Below are positions 39,241 through 49,563 of a stretch of DNA of 64,000 bases, piece by piece. Made by a program: the position numbers and the translations under genes. Below the pieces are notes generated by a model. That model worked only from the letters and a program-made list of their open reading frames with translations. It ran no database searches and had not been told where the DNA came from. Source of the DNA: Streptomyces sp. NBC_00490 (GTDB lineage Bacteria > Actinomycetota > Actinomycetes > Streptomycetales > Streptomycetaceae); the NCBI RefSeq assembly GCF_036013645.1, contig NZ_CP107869.1, forward strand, positions 3,224,001 through 3,288,000. Direction: 5' to 3'. How positions within the stretch are numbered: position 1 is the stretch's first letter; every line of letters starts with the position of its first letter.

Positions 39241-42200
39241 CTATCCCGCCAGGCAGGACGGGCCGAGCAGCACCTTCAAGTCGCCGAAGAGCGCCGGGTC
39301 CGGCTTCACCCGGTGCCGGTCCAGGCGCAGGACCGTGGTCTTCGTCGGGCCCTGGAGCTTGATCCGGACCTCGCTCTCGCCCTTGTGGTGGGTGAGGATC
39401 TCGCCGAGGCGGCTGATCATCGGCGGGGTGACCCTGGTGGCAGGGATGGTGAGGATCACGGGCGCGTTGGTGCCCGCGTTGGACAGGTCGGGGACCTGGA
39501 GTTCCATCGCCACCAGCCGGGGCACGTCCTCGCGCTTGTCGAGGCGGCCCTTGACGAACACCACGGCGTCCTCGACGAGTTGGGTCGAGACGAGCTGGTA
39601 GGTCGCCGGGAAGAACATGCACTCGATGGAGCCGGCGAGGTCCTCGACGGTGGCGATCGCCCAGGCGTTGCCCTGCTTGGTCATCTTGCGCTGGAGGCCC
39701 GAGATGATGCCGCCGATGGTGACGACCGCGCCGTCCGCGTGCTCACCTCCGGTGAGCTGGGCGATGCCCGCGTCGGCCTTGTCGGACAGCACGTGCTCCA
39801 GGCCGAAGAGCGGGTGGTCGGAGACGTACAGACCGAGCATCTCCCGCTCCTGGGCGAGCAGATAGGCCTTGTCCCACTCGTCGGTGGTGAACTCCACGTC
39901 GAGTCCGAAGCCGGGCTCGCTGGTCTCCTCCTCGCCCATCCCGCCGAAGAGGTCGAACTGGCCCTCGGCCTCCTTGCGCTTGACCTGCACGACGTTGTCG
40001 ATCATCGGCTCGAAGTGCGCGGTGAGGCCCTTGCGGGTGTGCCCCATGGTGTCGAAGGCGCCCGCCTTGATCAGCGACTCCGTGGTGCGCTTGTTGCAGG
40101 CGACCGCCTCGACCTTGTCGAGGTAGTCGGGGAAGGAGGCGTACTTCCCCTTGGCCTTGCGGCTCCTGATGATCGACTCGACCACGTTGGTACCGACGTT
40201 GCGCACCGCTTCGAGGCCGAAGAGGATCACGTCGTCGCCCTGGGCGGCGAAGTTGTGCACCGACTCGTTCACGTTCGGCGGGAGCACCTTGATGCCCATG
40301 CGCCGGCACTCGTTGAGGTAGACGGCGGACTTGTCCTTGTCGTCCTTGACGGAGGTGAGCAGTCCGGCCATGTACTCGGCGGGGTGGTTGGCCTTGAGGT
40401 AGGCGGTCCAGTAGGAGACCAGGCCGTACGCGGCCGAGTGCGCCTTGTTGAAGGCGTAGCCGGCGAAGGGGACCAGCACGTCCCACAGGGCCTTGATGGC
40501 CTCGTCGCTGTAGCCCTTCTTCTTGGCGCCTTCCTGGAAGAGGACGAAGTTCTTCGCCAGCTCGTCGGGCTTCTTCTTGCCCATCACGCGGCGCAGGATG
40601 TCGGCCTCGCCGAGCGAGTACCCGGCGATGATCTGGGCGGCCTTCTGCACCTGCTCCTGGTAGACGATCAGGCCGTAGGTGACCGCGAGGACCTCTTCGA
40701 GGGGCTCCTCCAGCTCCGGGTGGATCGGGGTGATCTCCTGGAGCTTGTTCTTGCGCAGCGCGTAGTTGGTGTGCGAGTCCATGCCCATCGGGCCCGGACG
40801 GTAGAGCGCCGAGACGGCGGAGATGTCCTCGAAGTTGTCGGGCTTCATCAGACGCAGCAGCGAGCGCATGGGGCCGCCGTCGAACTGGAAGACGCCGAGG
40901 GTCTCACCGCGCTGGAGCAGTTCGAAGGTCTTGGGGTCGTCGAGCGGCAGGGCCAGCAGGTCGAGGTCGATGCCCTTGTTGGACTTCACCATCTTGACGG
41001 CGTCGTCCATGATCGTCAGGTTGCGCAGGCCGAGGAAGTCCATCTTCAGCAGGCCGAGCGACTCGCACTGCGGGTAGTCCCACTGCGTGATGGTCACGCC
41101 GTCCGTGTGCCGCACCCAGATCGGGGCGTGGTCGACGATGGGCTCGCTGGACATGATCACGCCGGCGGCGTGCACACCCATCTGCCGGACCAGGCCCTCG
41201 ACGCCCTTGGCGGTGTCGATGACCTTCTTCACGTCCGGCTCGTTCTCGTACATCGCCCGGATCTCGCCGGCCTCGCTGTAGCGCGGGTGCGAGGGGTCGG
41301 TGATGCCGTTGAGGTCGATGCCCTTGCCGAGGACGTCGGCGGGCATGGCCTTGGTGAGGCGGTCTCCCATCGCGTACGGGTAGCCCAGCACGCGCGCGGA
41401 GTCCTTGATCGCGTTCTTCGCCTTGATCTTGCCGTAGGTGCCGATCATGGCGACCTTGTCGGCGCCGTACTTCTCGGTCACGTACCGGATCACCTCGACG
41501 CGCCTGCGCTCGTCGAAGTCGATGTCGACGTCGGGCATGGAGACGCGCTCGGGGTTGAGGAACCGCTCGAAGATCAGACCGTGCGGGATCGGGTCGAGGT
41601 CGGTGATACCCATGGCGTAGGCGACGATCGAACCGGCCGCGGAGCCTCGGCCCGGGCCGACCGCGATGCCGTTCTTCTTGGCCCACATGATGAAGTCGGC
41701 GACGACGAGGAAGTAGCCCGGGAACCCCATCTGGATGATGACGTCCATCTCGTACTCGACCTGCTTCTGCCGGTCCTCGGGAACGCCGCCCGGGAAGCGG
41801 CGCTCCATCCCCCGGCGGACCTCCTCCTTGAACCAGGTGACCTCGGTGAAGCCCTCGGGAATGTCGAACTTCGGCATGAGGTTCTTCGCCTCGAACATGC
41901 CGGAGGTGTCGATCTGCTCGGCGACCAGGAGGGTGTTGGCGCAGCCCTCCTGCCAGGCGTCCGAGGAGTCGATGGCGTACATCTCCTCCGTGGACTTCAG
42001 GTAGTAGCCGGTGCCGTCGAAGCGGAAGCGGTCCGGGTCGGAGAGGTTCTTGCCGGTCTGGATGCACAGCAGGGCGTCGTGCGCGGTCGCCTCGTGCGCG
42101 TACGTGTAGTGCGAGTCGTTCGTCACCAGCGGCGGGATGCCGAGCTTCTTGCCGATCTCCAGGAGGCCGTCGCGGACCCGGCGCTCGATCTCGATGCCGT

Positions 42201-42780
42201 GGTCCATCAGCTCCAGGAAGTAGCGGTCCTTGCCGAAGATGTCCTGGTACTCGGAGGCCGCCTTCAGCGCCTCGTCGAACTGGCCCAGGCGCAGCCGGGT
42301 CTGGAGCTCGCCGGAGGGGCAGCCGGTGGAGGCGATGAGGCCCTCGGACCACTGGGAGATGGTCTCCTTGTCCATCCGGGGCCACTTCTGCAGCCAGCCC
42401 TCGGCGTACGCGTCCGAGGAGAGCCGGAAGAGGTTGTGCAGACCGGTCGCGTTGGCCGCCCAGATCGTCTTGTGGGTGTAACCACCCGAACCGGAGACGT
42501 CGTCCCGCTTCTGGTGCGGCTGGCCCCACTGGATCTTGCGCTTGTTGCGCCGGGACTCGGGGGCGACATAGGCCTCGATGCCGATGATCGGGGTGACCCC
42601 GGCCTTCTTCGCGCTGTGGAAGAAGTCGTACGCCCCGTGGAGGTTGCCGTGGTCGGACATGGCGATGTGGGTCATGCCCATCTCGTTGCACGCGTTGAAC
42701 ATGTCCTTGAGCCGCGCGGCACCGTCCAGCAGCGAGTACTGGGTGTGGACGTGCAGGTGCGTGAACGGCGGCTTTGACAC
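39241..42780 (-). CDS. dnaE: DNA polymerase III alpha subunit
   Basis: The replicative polymerase. 1179 residues, usual for DnaE1. The PHP domain begins FTHLHVHTQYSLLDGAARL and has HIAMSDHGNLHG; the palm has GPGRGSAAGSIVAYAMG and the catalytic triad in MPDVDIDFDERRR; the fingers region contains YPYAMGDRLTKAMP; beta-binding/OB-fold motifs include ATVEDLAGSIECMFFP and the C-terminal VRIKLQGP. GTG start at 42780. It stands alone with a terminator after it and 213 bases ahead of it shared with the DUF2252 gene. Confidence 0.98.
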   Translation of the reverse strand: MSKPPFTHLHVHTQYSLLDGAARLKDMFNACNEMGMTHIAMSDHGNLHGAYDFFHSAKKAGVTPIIGIEAYVAPESRRNKRKIQWGQPHQKRDDVSGSGGYTHKTIWAANATGLHNLFRLSSDAYAEGWLQKWPRMDKETISQWSEGLIASTGCPSGELQTRLRLGQFDEALKAASEYQDIFGKDRYFLELMDHGIEIERRVRDGLLEIGKKLGIPPLVTNDSHYTYAHEATAHDALLCIQTGKNLSDPDRFRFDGTGYYLKSTEEMYAIDSSDAWQEGCANTLLVAEQIDTSGMFEAKNLMPKFDIPEGFTEVTWFKEEVRRGMERRFPGGVPEDRQKQVEYEMDVIIQMGFPGYFLVVADFIMWAKKNGIAVGPGRGSAAGSIVAYAMGITDLDPIPHGLIFERFLNPERVSMPDVDIDFDERRRVEVIRYVTEKYGADKVAMIGTYGKIKAKNAIKDSARVLGYPYAMGDRLTKAMPADVLGKGIDLNGITDPSHPRYSEAGEIRAMYENEPDVKKVIDTAKGVEGLVRQMGVHAAGVIMSSEPIVDHAPIWVRHTDGVTITQWDYPQCESLGLLKMDFLGLRNLTIMDDAVKMVKSNKGIDLDLLALPLDDPKTFELLQRGETLGVFQFDGGPMRSLLRLMKPDNFEDISAVSALYRPGPMGMDSHTNYALRKNKLQEITPIHPELEEPLEEVLAVTYGLIVYQEQVQKAAQIIAGYSLGEADILRRVMGKKKPDELAKNFVLFQEGAKKKGYSDEAIKALWDVLVPFAGYAFNKAHSAAYGLVSYWTAYLKANHPAEYMAGLLTSVKDDKDKSAVYLNECRRMGIKVLPPNVNESVHNFAAQGDDVILFGLEAVRNVGTNVVESIIRSRKAKGKYASFPDYLDKVEAVACNKRTTESLIKAGAFDTMGHTRKGLTAHFEPMIDNVVQVKRKEAEGQFDLFGGMGEEETSEPGFGLDVEFTTDEWDKAYLLAQEREMLGLYVSDHPLFGLEHVLSDKADAGIAQLTGGEHADGAVVTIGGIISGLQRKMTKQGNAWAIATVEDLAGSIECMFFPATYQLVSTQLVEDAVVFVKGRLDKREDVPRLVAMELQVPDLSNAGTNAPVILTIPATRVTPPMISRLGEILTHHKGESEVRIKLQGPTKTTVLRLDRHRVKPDPALFGDLKVLLGPSCLAG

Positions 42781-42948
42781 GGCTGCGGCCTCCAGGGGAA
42801 ACGTACGGCGACGGGTGTCCCACCAGTCACGGACACTCTGGGGGACAGCGTCGAAGTCTATGCCTCGGCACTGACACTCCGGGGGCTGCCCCGCGTACCT
42901 TCACAGCGAGGGTTTCGCGGGCACTTTCGTCCCGCCCCACCCGTTGAG

Positions 42949-42967
42949 ACGACAGAAACGCTGTCGT
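42949..42967. other. Small hairpin in the dnaE/DUF2252 divergent gap
   Basis: ACGACAG, AAACG, CTGTCGT: a 7-bp perfect inverted repeat 27 bases before the DUF2252 start, probably within its 5' leader. It could be an operator or a leader hairpin. The rest of the 213-base gap shows nothing assignable beyond a good AGGAGG at about 42979. Confidence 0.35.
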
Positions 42968-42993
42968 ACACATGCACCAGGAGGCACCCAGCG

Positions 42994-44319
42994 ATGTCGG
43001 TACCGCAGCTCAACGACGAGCCTCGCGGCGAGGAGATTCTCGCCGTCTTCGACACCGCCTTCGGCGAGCTCCTGGCCGCCGACCCGGCCGCGTTCCGGGT
43101 CAAGTTCCGGAAGATGGCGGCCTCGGCGTTCGCGTTCTACCGGGGTACGGCGTGCCTCTTCTACCACGACCTCGACTCGGACAAGCGGGGCGGCCCGTAC
43201 CTGGACGAGCGCACCTCGCGCGTGTGGATCCACGGCGACCTGCACGCCGAGAACTTCGGCACGTACATGGACTCCACCGGCCGGCTGATCTTCAACGTCA
43301 ACGACTTCGACGAGGCGTACGTCGGCCCCTTCACCTGGGACCTCAAGCGCTTCTCCGCGTCGATCGCCCTCATCGGGTACGCCAAGGCGCTCAGCGACGA
43401 GCAGATCACCGAGCTCGTCACGATCTACGCGGCCGCCTACCGCGAGCGCGTCCACGCCCTGGCCACCGGCGCCAAGAGCGACGAGGTGCCGCCCTTCACG
43501 CTGGACACCGCCGAGGGCCCGCTCCTGGACGCGCTGCGCGACGCCCGCTCGCTGACCCGCTTCAGCCTGCTGGACTCGATGACCGAGATCCGCGACTTCG
43601 AGCGCCGCTTCGCGCCGGGCGGCGGTTCCATCGAGCTGGACGCGGCCACCCGCTACAAGGTGCTCGCCGCCTTCGACGGCTACCTGGAGACGCTGCCGGA
43701 GACCTCGCTGACCCGCCCGGACTCCTACCGGGTGAAGGACGTCGTCGGCCGCCGCGGCATCGGCATCGGCTCGGCGGGTCTGCCGTCGTACAACATCCTC
43801 CTGGAGGGCCACAGCGACGCCCTGGAGAACGATGTGGTGATCTACATCAAGCAGGCCCAGACCCCAGCCGCCTCCCGGCACATCACCGACCCGGCGATCC
43901 GTGACTACTTCCAGCACGAGGGCCACCGCACGGTGCTCTCGCAGCGCGCCCTGCAGCAGCACGCCGACCCGTGGCTGGGCTGGACCGAGCTGGACGGCTC
44001 CGGTCAGCTGGTCGCGGAGATCTCGCCGTACGCCGTCGACCTGGACTGGGGTGACATCGACGACCCGGAGGAGATCGCGGCGGTCGTCGCCGACCTCGGC
44101 CGGGCCACCGCCACCATGCACGGGGCGGCGGACGACCAGTCCGGCGAGTCCCTGGTGCCCTTCTCGACCGAGCGGGCCATCGACGCGGCCATCGCGGCCG
44201 ACGAGGACGGCTTCGCGGACCTGCTGGTCTCCTTCGCCCACGACTACGGGGCACGCGCGCGTACCGACCACCAGATCTTCGTCGACCTGTTCCGCAACGG
44301 CCGCATTCCGGGCCTGTGA
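42994..44319 (+). CDS. DUF2252 family protein (kinase-like fold)
   Basis: 441 residues of the DUF2252 family, which resembles aminoglycoside-phosphotransferase-like kinases. FYRGTACLFYHDL, WIHGDLHAENFGTYMDSTG (HGDLHxxNFG catalytic loop) and FNVNDFDEAYVGPFTWDLKR (DFD metal-binding loop) are the kinase-like signatures. The substrate is unknown. The ATG at 42994 has AGGAGG eight bases before it, so translation is probably strong. Confidence 0.85.
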   Translation: MSVPQLNDEPRGEEILAVFDTAFGELLAADPAAFRVKFRKMAASAFAFYRGTACLFYHDLDSDKRGGPYLDERTSRVWIHGDLHAENFGTYMDSTGRLIFNVNDFDEAYVGPFTWDLKRFSASIALIGYAKALSDEQITELVTIYAAAYRERVHALATGAKSDEVPPFTLDTAEGPLLDALRDARSLTRFSLLDSMTEIRDFERRFAPGGGSIELDAATRYKVLAAFDGYLETLPETSLTRPDSYRVKDVVGRRGIGIGSAGLPSYNILLEGHSDALENDVVIYIKQAQTPAASRHITDPAIRDYFQHEGHRTVLSQRALQQHADPWLGWTELDGSGQLVAEISPYAVDLDWGDIDDPEEIAAVVADLGRATATMHGAADDQSGESLVPFSTERAIDAAIAADEDGFADLLVSFAHDYGARARTDHQIFVDLFRNGRIPGL

Positions 44320-44404
44320 CCGAATCGATCGGATAACGACAGGGCCGCTCACAGGAACCCTTTAGGAGTCCCTTACCGGCCCGCGTGACACACTCTCCTC
44401 CGCT

Positions 44405-45097
44405 ATGGACATATCCGGGACCCGACTGCGAGCGCTCCGCGCGGCGCTGTTCACGGCACTCGTCGTGACACTCAGCACCGCGTCGCACGTGCTGCTGTCC
44501 CGGGCCCCGCTCCCGCTGAACACGGTGGCCCTCGTCGCGGCCGCCGTGTTCGTCCTCGCCTACGCCCTCGCCGGCCGCGAGCGGAGCTTCGGGCGGATCG
44601 CCGCCCTGCTGGTGCCGCTGGAGCTGGCCGCCGACACCGTCTTCACCACCGGCCAGCACGTCTGTTACGGCGCGGCGGGCGGACCGGTCACCGGTCCGCT
44701 GCGCTCGGTCGGCTGGGACGTGTTCTGCGGTGACGGCGGCAGCGTCGGCAGCCCGCTGGCCCGGGTGACCGGCACCGACACCGACCGCCTCGCGGGCGCC
44801 CTCGCCCACGCCGACCCGCAGGCCGCCTGGCTGCTGCTCGGCGCGCACATCGGCGTCGGCCTCCTCGCCGCCGCCTGGCTGCGCCGCGGCGAGCGGGCCC
44901 TGGCCCAGGTGGTCGGCGCGGTGACGGCGACCACCTTCCGGCCGCTCCTGCTGGCCGTCGCCGCGGTGGCGGTACGACGGACCCCGGCGGCCCGCGCCCC
45001 GCGGCACCCCGGTCGTCGTACGGCCGTCGTCCGCGACCGGATCCTCGTGCATTCCCTGGGACGGCGTGGACCGCCGTGCTCGGTCGCTTCCGCCTGA
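44405..45097 (+). CDS. Integral membrane protein, unknown
   Basis: 230 residues with four predicted transmembrane helices (about 13–33, 39–59, 63–80, 138–158) and a long basic cytosolic tail rich in Arg and Pro (RHPGRRTAVVRDRILVHSL). A loop with GQHVCYGAAGG and DVFCGDGG carries two Cys. No family recognised. It is 86 bases after the DUF2252 gene on the same strand. Confidence 0.65.
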   Translation: MDISGTRLRALRAALFTALVVTLSTASHVLLSRAPLPLNTVALVAAAVFVLAYALAGRERSFGRIAALLVPLELAADTVFTTGQHVCYGAAGGPVTGPLRSVGWDVFCGDGGSVGSPLARVTGTDTDRLAGALAHADPQAAWLLLGAHIGVGLLAAAWLRRGERALAQVVGAVTATTFRPLLLAVAAVAVRRTPAARAPRHPGRRTAVVRDRILVHSLGRRGPPCSVASA

Positions 45098-45176
45098 CCG
45101 GACAGCACCCGAGTACCACCAGTCCCCCCATGCATCCCGCACACGAGGTGTGCGCGTCCCCTTACGGAGATCACCC

Positions 45177-45989
45177 ATGAGCAAGCGGAACAGCCAGGCG
45201 TCGAAGTCGGCGGCCCGTGAGCGGCTGCGCCAGGAGCGCGAGCGCCAGGCCAAGCGCGACAAGGTCAAGCGGCAGGTCATCGTCGCCTGCTCCCTCGTCG
45301 GCGTCCTCGCGATAGCCGGCGGCATCAGCTATGCGGTCGTCCAGGGCAACAAGCCGGACTACTGGGAGGCCGCGAAGGACGACAAGCTCGTCAAGCCGGC
45401 CAACACCACGGGCACCAACGGCACGACCGTCACCATCGGCAAGAGCACCGCCAAGAAGACCCTCGTCATGTACGAGGACCCGCGCTGTCCCGTCTGCGCC
45501 TCGTTCGAGCAGACCGTCGGCTCGACCGTGGACAAGGACGTCGAGGACGGCAAGTTCAAGATCCAGTACGTCGGCGCCACCTTCCTCGACAACGGCCTGG
45601 GCGGCGAGGGCTCGAAGAACGGGCTCAGCGCGCTCGGCGCGGCGCTCAACGTCAGCCCCGAGGCCTTCCTCGAGTACAAGACCGCGATGTACTCGACGAA
45701 GTGGCACCCGGAGGAGTCCGACGACAAGTTCAAGGACGACGACTACCTCATCAAGATCGCGAACACGGTCGACGCCCTGAAGAACAACAAGACGTTCCAG
45801 AACGCCGTGAAGAACGGCACCTACGACAAGTGGGCGCTGGAGATGTCCAAAACGTTCGACGACAGCGGGGTGACCGGCACCCCGACGCTGAAGATGGACG
45901 GCAAGACGCTGACCGGTTCCGACGGCAAGAACGCGCCGATGACCGTGGCCGATTTCAACACGGCGCTCGAGGCGGCCCTCAAGGCCTGA
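45177..45989 (+). CDS. Membrane-anchored DsbA-like thioredoxin-fold protein (CPVC)
   Basis: 270 residues of the same build as the protein at 14232: a basic coiled cytoplasmic head (ERLRQERERQAKRDKVKRQ), one transmembrane helix (about 33–55), then a DsbA-like domain with DPRCPVCASFEQ (CPVC at 104–107) and GVTGTPTLKMDG. ACGGAG precedes the ATG at a good distance. A strong terminator follows. It probably acts on disulfides outside the membrane; it lies just upstream of the exported PhoD. Confidence 0.88.
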   Translation: MSKRNSQASKSAARERLRQERERQAKRDKVKRQVIVACSLVGVLAIAGGISYAVVQGNKPDYWEAAKDDKLVKPANTTGTNGTTVTIGKSTAKKTLVMYEDPRCPVCASFEQTVGSTVDKDVEDGKFKIQYVGATFLDNGLGGEGSKNGLSALGAALNVSPEAFLEYKTAMYSTKWHPEESDDKFKDDDYLIKIANTVDALKNNKTFQNAVKNGTYDKWALEMSKTFDDSGVTGTPTLKMDGKTLTGSDGKNAPMTVADFNTALEAALKA

Positions 45990-46005
45990 CCCGACCGTCA
46001 TCCCA

Positions 46006-46039
46006 AGAGCGGGCGAACTTTTGCCGGTTCGCCCGCTCT
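46006..46039 (+). terminator. Terminator after the CPVC thioredoxin-fold gene
   Basis: AGAGCGGGCGAAC, eight loop bases starting TTTTGCC, GTTCGCCCGCTCT: a perfect 13-bp stem 16 bases past the stop. Confidence 0.85.
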
Positions 46040-46046
46040 CGTTCAT

Positions 46047-46068
46047 ACCGATCAGTAACCTGATCGGT
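46047..46068. promoter_or_regulatory. Palindrome directly before the phoD start
   Basis: ACCGATCAG, TAAC, CTGATCGGT: a perfect 9-bp inverted repeat ending one base before the GTG start. It overlaps a GTTCATACCGA element at 46041 that resembles one 11-base unit of the streptomycete PHO box. It occupies the place where a Shine-Dalgarno would sit, and none is visible. Confidence 0.55.
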
Positions 46069-46069
46069 C

Positions 46070-47728
46070 GTGACCAGTAGATTCAGAGCATCCGAGCATC
46101 TCAACTCCCTGTCACCGCGCCGCCGTACGGTGGTCAAGGCGGCCGCCGCCGGCGCGGTACTGGCCGGCCCCCTCGCCGCCGCGATCCCGGCCCGCGCCGC
46201 CGAGGCCCCCGTCTTCCTGCACGGTCTCGCCTCCGGCGACCCGCTCCCCAACGGCGTCCTGCTGTGGACCCGGGTGACACCCACCGCCGAGGCGATACCC
46301 GGCTCCGGGCTCGGTCCGGACACCGAGGTCGGCTGGGTCGTCGCCAAGGACAAGGCGTTCACGAACGTCGTCGCCAAGGGCACCACGACCGCGACCGCCG
46401 CCACCGACCACACCGTCAAGGCCGACGTCCGCGGCCTGGAACCGGCAACCGACTACTGGTTCCGCTTCTCCGCGGGCGGCACCGACTCCCCGGCGGCGCG
46501 CACCCGCACCGCGCCGGCGGCGGACGCGGCCGTGCCGAACCTGCGCTTCGGCGTGGTCTCCTGCGCCAACTGGGAGGCCGGCTACTTCTCCTCGTACCGC
46601 CATCTCGCGGCCCGCGGCGACCTGGACGCCTGGCTGCACCTGGGCGACTACATCTACGAGTACGGCAATGGCGAGTACGGGACGCGCGACACCGTCGTCC
46701 GCCCGCACGCGCCGGCCCACGAGATCCTCTCGCTGGCCGACTACCGCACCCGGCACGGCCGTTACAAGACCGACCCGGACCTCCAGGCGCTCCACGCGGT
46801 CGCTCCGGTCGTCGCCATCTGGGACGACCACGAGTTCGCCAACGACGCCTGGTCGGGCGGCGCCGAGAACCACACCGAGGGCACGGAGGGCGCCTGGGCC
46901 GCACGCCAGGCCGCCGCGAAGCAGGCCTACTTCGAGTGGATGCCGGTGCGCACGGCGACCGCGGGCACCACCTACCGGCGGCTGCGCTTCGGCAAGCTCG
47001 TCGACCTGGCGCTCCTCGACCTGCGTTCGTTCCGCTCGCAGCAGGTCGCCGTCGGCAACGGCTCGGTCGACGACCCGGACCGTACGCTCACCGGGCGGGC
47101 CCAGCTCGACTGGCTGAAGGCGGGGCTGAAGTCCTCCGACACCACCTGGCGGCTGGTCGGCAACTCCGTGATGATCTCGCCGTTCGCCATCGGCTCGCTC
47201 TCCGCGGACCTCCTCAAGCCGCTCGCCGAGCTGCTGGGCCTGCCGAAGGAGGGGCTCGCCCTCAACACCGACCAGTGGGACGGCTACACGGACGACCGCC
47301 GCGAGCTGCTGGCCCATCTGCGCGCGAACGCGATCCGCAACACCGTGTTCCTGACCGGCGACATCCACATGGCGTGGGCCAACGACGTGCCGGTGGACGC
47401 CGGAACGTACCCGCTGTCCGCCTCGGCCGCCACGGAGTTCGTCGTGACCTCGGTGACCTCCGACAACCTCGACGACATCCTCAAGGTCCCCGAGGGCACG
47501 GTCACCGCGCTCGCCGCGCCGGTCATCCAGCTCGCCAACCGGCACGTCCACTGGGTCGACACGGACCGGCACGGCTACGGCGTCCTGGACATCACCGCCG
47601 AGCGGGCGCAGATGGACTACTACGTGCTGTCCGACAAGACGAAGGCGAACGCGACCTCGTCCTGGGCCCGTTCGTACCGCACGCGCAGCGGCACGCAGAA
47701 GGTCGAGCGGACGTACAGCCCCGTGTAG
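46070..47728 (+). CDS. phoD: Secreted alkaline phosphatase D
   Basis: 552 residues. Tat-type signal peptide [20 protein letters not shown], cleaved near ARAAEAP (about residue 42). The N-terminal Ig-like PhoD domain is followed by the metallophosphatase with [42 protein letters not shown] and [11 protein letters not shown], metal ligands for Fe3+/Ca2+. It releases phosphate from mono- and diesters outside the cell. In S. coelicolor the orthologue is under PhoP control in low phosphate. The GTG start lacks a Shine-Dalgarno and a palindrome covers that place. Confidence 0.93.
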   Translation: MTSRFRASEHLNSLSPRRRTVVKAAAAGAVLAGPLAAAIPARAAEAPVFLHGLASGDPLPNGVLLWTRVTPTAEAIPGSGLGPDTEVGWVVAKDKAFTNVVAKGTTTATAATDHTVKADVRGLEPATDYWFRFSAGGTDSPAARTRTAPAADAAVPNLRFGVVSCANWEAGYFSSYRHLAARGDLDAWLHLGDYIYEYGNGEYGTRDTVVRPHAPAHEILSLADYRTRHGRYKTDPDLQALHAVAPVVAIWDDHEFANDAWSGGAENHTEGTEGAWAARQAAAKQAYFEWMPVRTATAGTTYRRLRFGKLVDLALLDLRSFRSQQVAVGNGSVDDPDRTLTGRAQLDWLKAGLKSSDTTWRLVGNSVMISPFAIGSLSADLLKPLAELLGLPKEGLALNTDQWDGYTDDRRELLAHLRANAIRNTVFLTGDIHMAWANDVPVDAGTYPLSASAATEFVVTSVTSDNLDDILKVPEGTVTALAAPVIQLANRHVHWVDTDRHGYGVLDITAERAQMDYYVLSDKTKANATSSWARSYRTRSGTQKVERTYSPV

Positions 47729-47894
47729 TCACCTTTTGGCCAACGGCGGGTAGCGCGAGCCGCATTCGTATACGGAAGCGCTACTCGCCCGGTCAGAAGG
47801 CATTTACAGGCTGAGCATGTACACGTAATCTCCCGGGCGGCGGCCAGGAAGACCCCTGCGTCCGCTCTCCCCGACGCATCAGCTAGGAGTCAGC

Positions 47895-48884
47895 ATGCGT
47901 GCGCTTGCCCGGATATCTCCCCTTATGCGCAGACGCCTTCTCGGCACGGCCGTTGTGGCCGGAACCCTGATGCTCACTCCCCTGTCGGCACCCACCGGAG
48001 TCGCGGCGGCCCAGGCTCCGGCCGCCGACTGCGCCGACACGGACACCCACACCGCGGCCCGCGAGGCCCGTCCCGCGCACGGCGGGACCGTCGCCGAACC
48101 CAACGAGATCAGCACCGCGAAGGCCCAGTCGATGGACGCCGATCTCCGGCAGAAGCTCGACAGGCTGCCGTCCTCCGGCAGCCGCAGCCTCGCCGCGGCC
48201 GCCTCCACGACCATCCCGGTGTACTTCCACGTCGTCCACGACGGGGCGACCGGCCGGCTCGGCTCCGCCGACATCAGCGCCCAGCTGAACGTCCTGAACG
48301 CGGCCTACGCCGGTCAGGGCACCGGGAACGTCGACTCCGGCTACCAGTTCACGCTGGCCGGCACCGACTACACCGACAACGCGGCCTGGTACAACGTCGG
48401 TTACGGCTCCACGGCGGAGAAGGCGATGAAGACGGCCCTGCGCAAGGGCGGCGCGAACGCGCTCAACGTCTACACCGCCAACCTCGGCGACGACCTCCTC
48501 GGCTGGGCCACCTTCCCCAGCTCCTACAAGTCCAGCCCCGCCATGGACGGCGTCGTCCTCCTCGACAAGTCCCTGCCCGGCGGCTCGGCCACCCACTACG
48601 ACGAGGGCGACACCGCGACCCACGAGGTCGGCCACTGGATGGGGCTCTACCACACCTTCCAGGGCGGCTGTAACGGCAAGGGCGACTACGTCGACGACAC
48701 CCCGGCCGAGAAGAGCGCCGCCTACGAGTGCCCGGTCGGCCGCGACACCTGCACCACCAAGACGGGCGTCGACCCGATCCACAACTTCATGGACTACACG
48801 TACGACGACTGCATGTACCAGTTCACCTCGGGCCAGGTGACGCGGATGCAGCAGAACTGGGCCGCCTACCGCGCCGCGGGCTGA
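47895..48884 (+). CDS. Secreted zinc metalloprotease, M43 (pappalysin/cytophagalysin) family
   Basis: 329 residues. Signal peptide with a double-Arg start ([20 protein letters not shown], cleavage about residue 40), a short propeptide, then the protease. The zinc motif is [11 protein letters not shown] (HExxHxxGxxH) at about residue 242, and the Met-turn is [11 protein letters not shown]. Several Cys (in GGCNGKG, YECPVG, DTCTTK) likely pair. AGCTAGGAG sits near the ATG. Its stop lies two bases from that of the converging gene. Confidence 0.9.
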   Translation: MRALARISPLMRRRLLGTAVVAGTLMLTPLSAPTGVAAAQAPAADCADTDTHTAAREARPAHGGTVAEPNEISTAKAQSMDADLRQKLDRLPSSGSRSLAAAASTTIPVYFHVVHDGATGRLGSADISAQLNVLNAAYAGQGTGNVDSGYQFTLAGTDYTDNAAWYNVGYGSTAEKAMKTALRKGGANALNVYTANLGDDLLGWATFPSSYKSSPAMDGVVLLDKSLPGGSATHYDEGDTATHEVGHWMGLYHTFQGGCNGKGDYVDDTPAEKSAAYECPVGRDTCTTKTGVDPIHNFMDYTYDDCMYQFTSGQVTRMQQNWAAYRAAG

Positions 48885-48886
48885 CC

Positions 48887-49456
48887 CTAGAGGGACTCCA
48901 GGAAGCCGAGCGCCACCCGCCAGGTGGCCTCGGCGGCCTCCTCGTCGTAGTCCGGCAGGTCGGGGTCGGTGTAGAGGTGGCCGGCCCCGGCGTATCTGTA
49001 CACCTCGACGTCCGCGCCGACGCGGTTCATCTGCAGATACCAGGAGCTCAGCCAGTCGTCGGTCTCGAACTGGTCCGGCTCGGCGACATGCAGCTGGACC
49101 GGCAGGTCGTCCACGGACGCGGTGGCCGCGATGTCCGAGGTGCCGTGCAGAAGCAGCAGCCCGCGCGCCTTGTCGTCGCCGAGGGCGAGGGTCTGCGCGA
49201 CGGAGGCGCCGAACGAGAACCCGGCGTACACCAGGCCCCGCGCCGAGTAGGGCGCGGCGGCCAGCACGGCCCGCTTGAGCAGCTCGTCCTTGCCGACCTG
49301 CTCCTTGAACTCCATGCCCTCCTCGACCGTCTCGAACGTATGCCCCTCGAAGAGGTCCGGCGTCCACACCTCGTGCCCGGCGGAGCGCAACCGGTCGGCG
49401 GCCTGTCGTACCGCGGGCCTCAGACCGTAGGTCGAGTGAAAGAGCATGATGTTCAT
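48887..49456 (-). CDS. Dienelactone hydrolase family protein
   Basis: 189 residues, alpha/beta hydrolase of the DLH family. The nucleophile Ser is suggested in VYAGFSFGASVAQTLAL (GFSFG), a catalytic Asp in PDQFETDDW and His in YAGAGHLYTDPDLP. DLFEGHTFETVEEG is typical. The substrate is unknown. Start ATG at 49456. It converges on the M43 protease gene with two bases between stops. Confidence 0.88.
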   Translation of the reverse strand: MNIMLFHSTYGLRPAVRQAADRLRSAGHEVWTPDLFEGHTFETVEEGMEFKEQVGKDELLKRAVLAAAPYSARGLVYAGFSFGASVAQTLALGDDKARGLLLLHGTSDIAATASVDDLPVQLHVAEPDQFETDDWLSSWYLQMNRVGADVEVYRYAGAGHLYTDPDLPDYDEEAAEATWRVALGFLESL

Positions 49457-49563
49457 GAGGCCATGGTGCCAGCCGGGTACGACAGTGCCGTTCCGCGGCC
49501 GTACCCACAACGCCGCCGAAGTCACATGTTCATGTCCGCCCCGGGCCGGTTAGGTTCGGGGTC

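Noticed and set aside
39313..42777. 1154-codon open frame opposite dnaE
   Set aside because: Antisense shadow: low-complexity Val/Leu/Gly/Asp composition and no family motif, while dnaE is complete on the minus strand.
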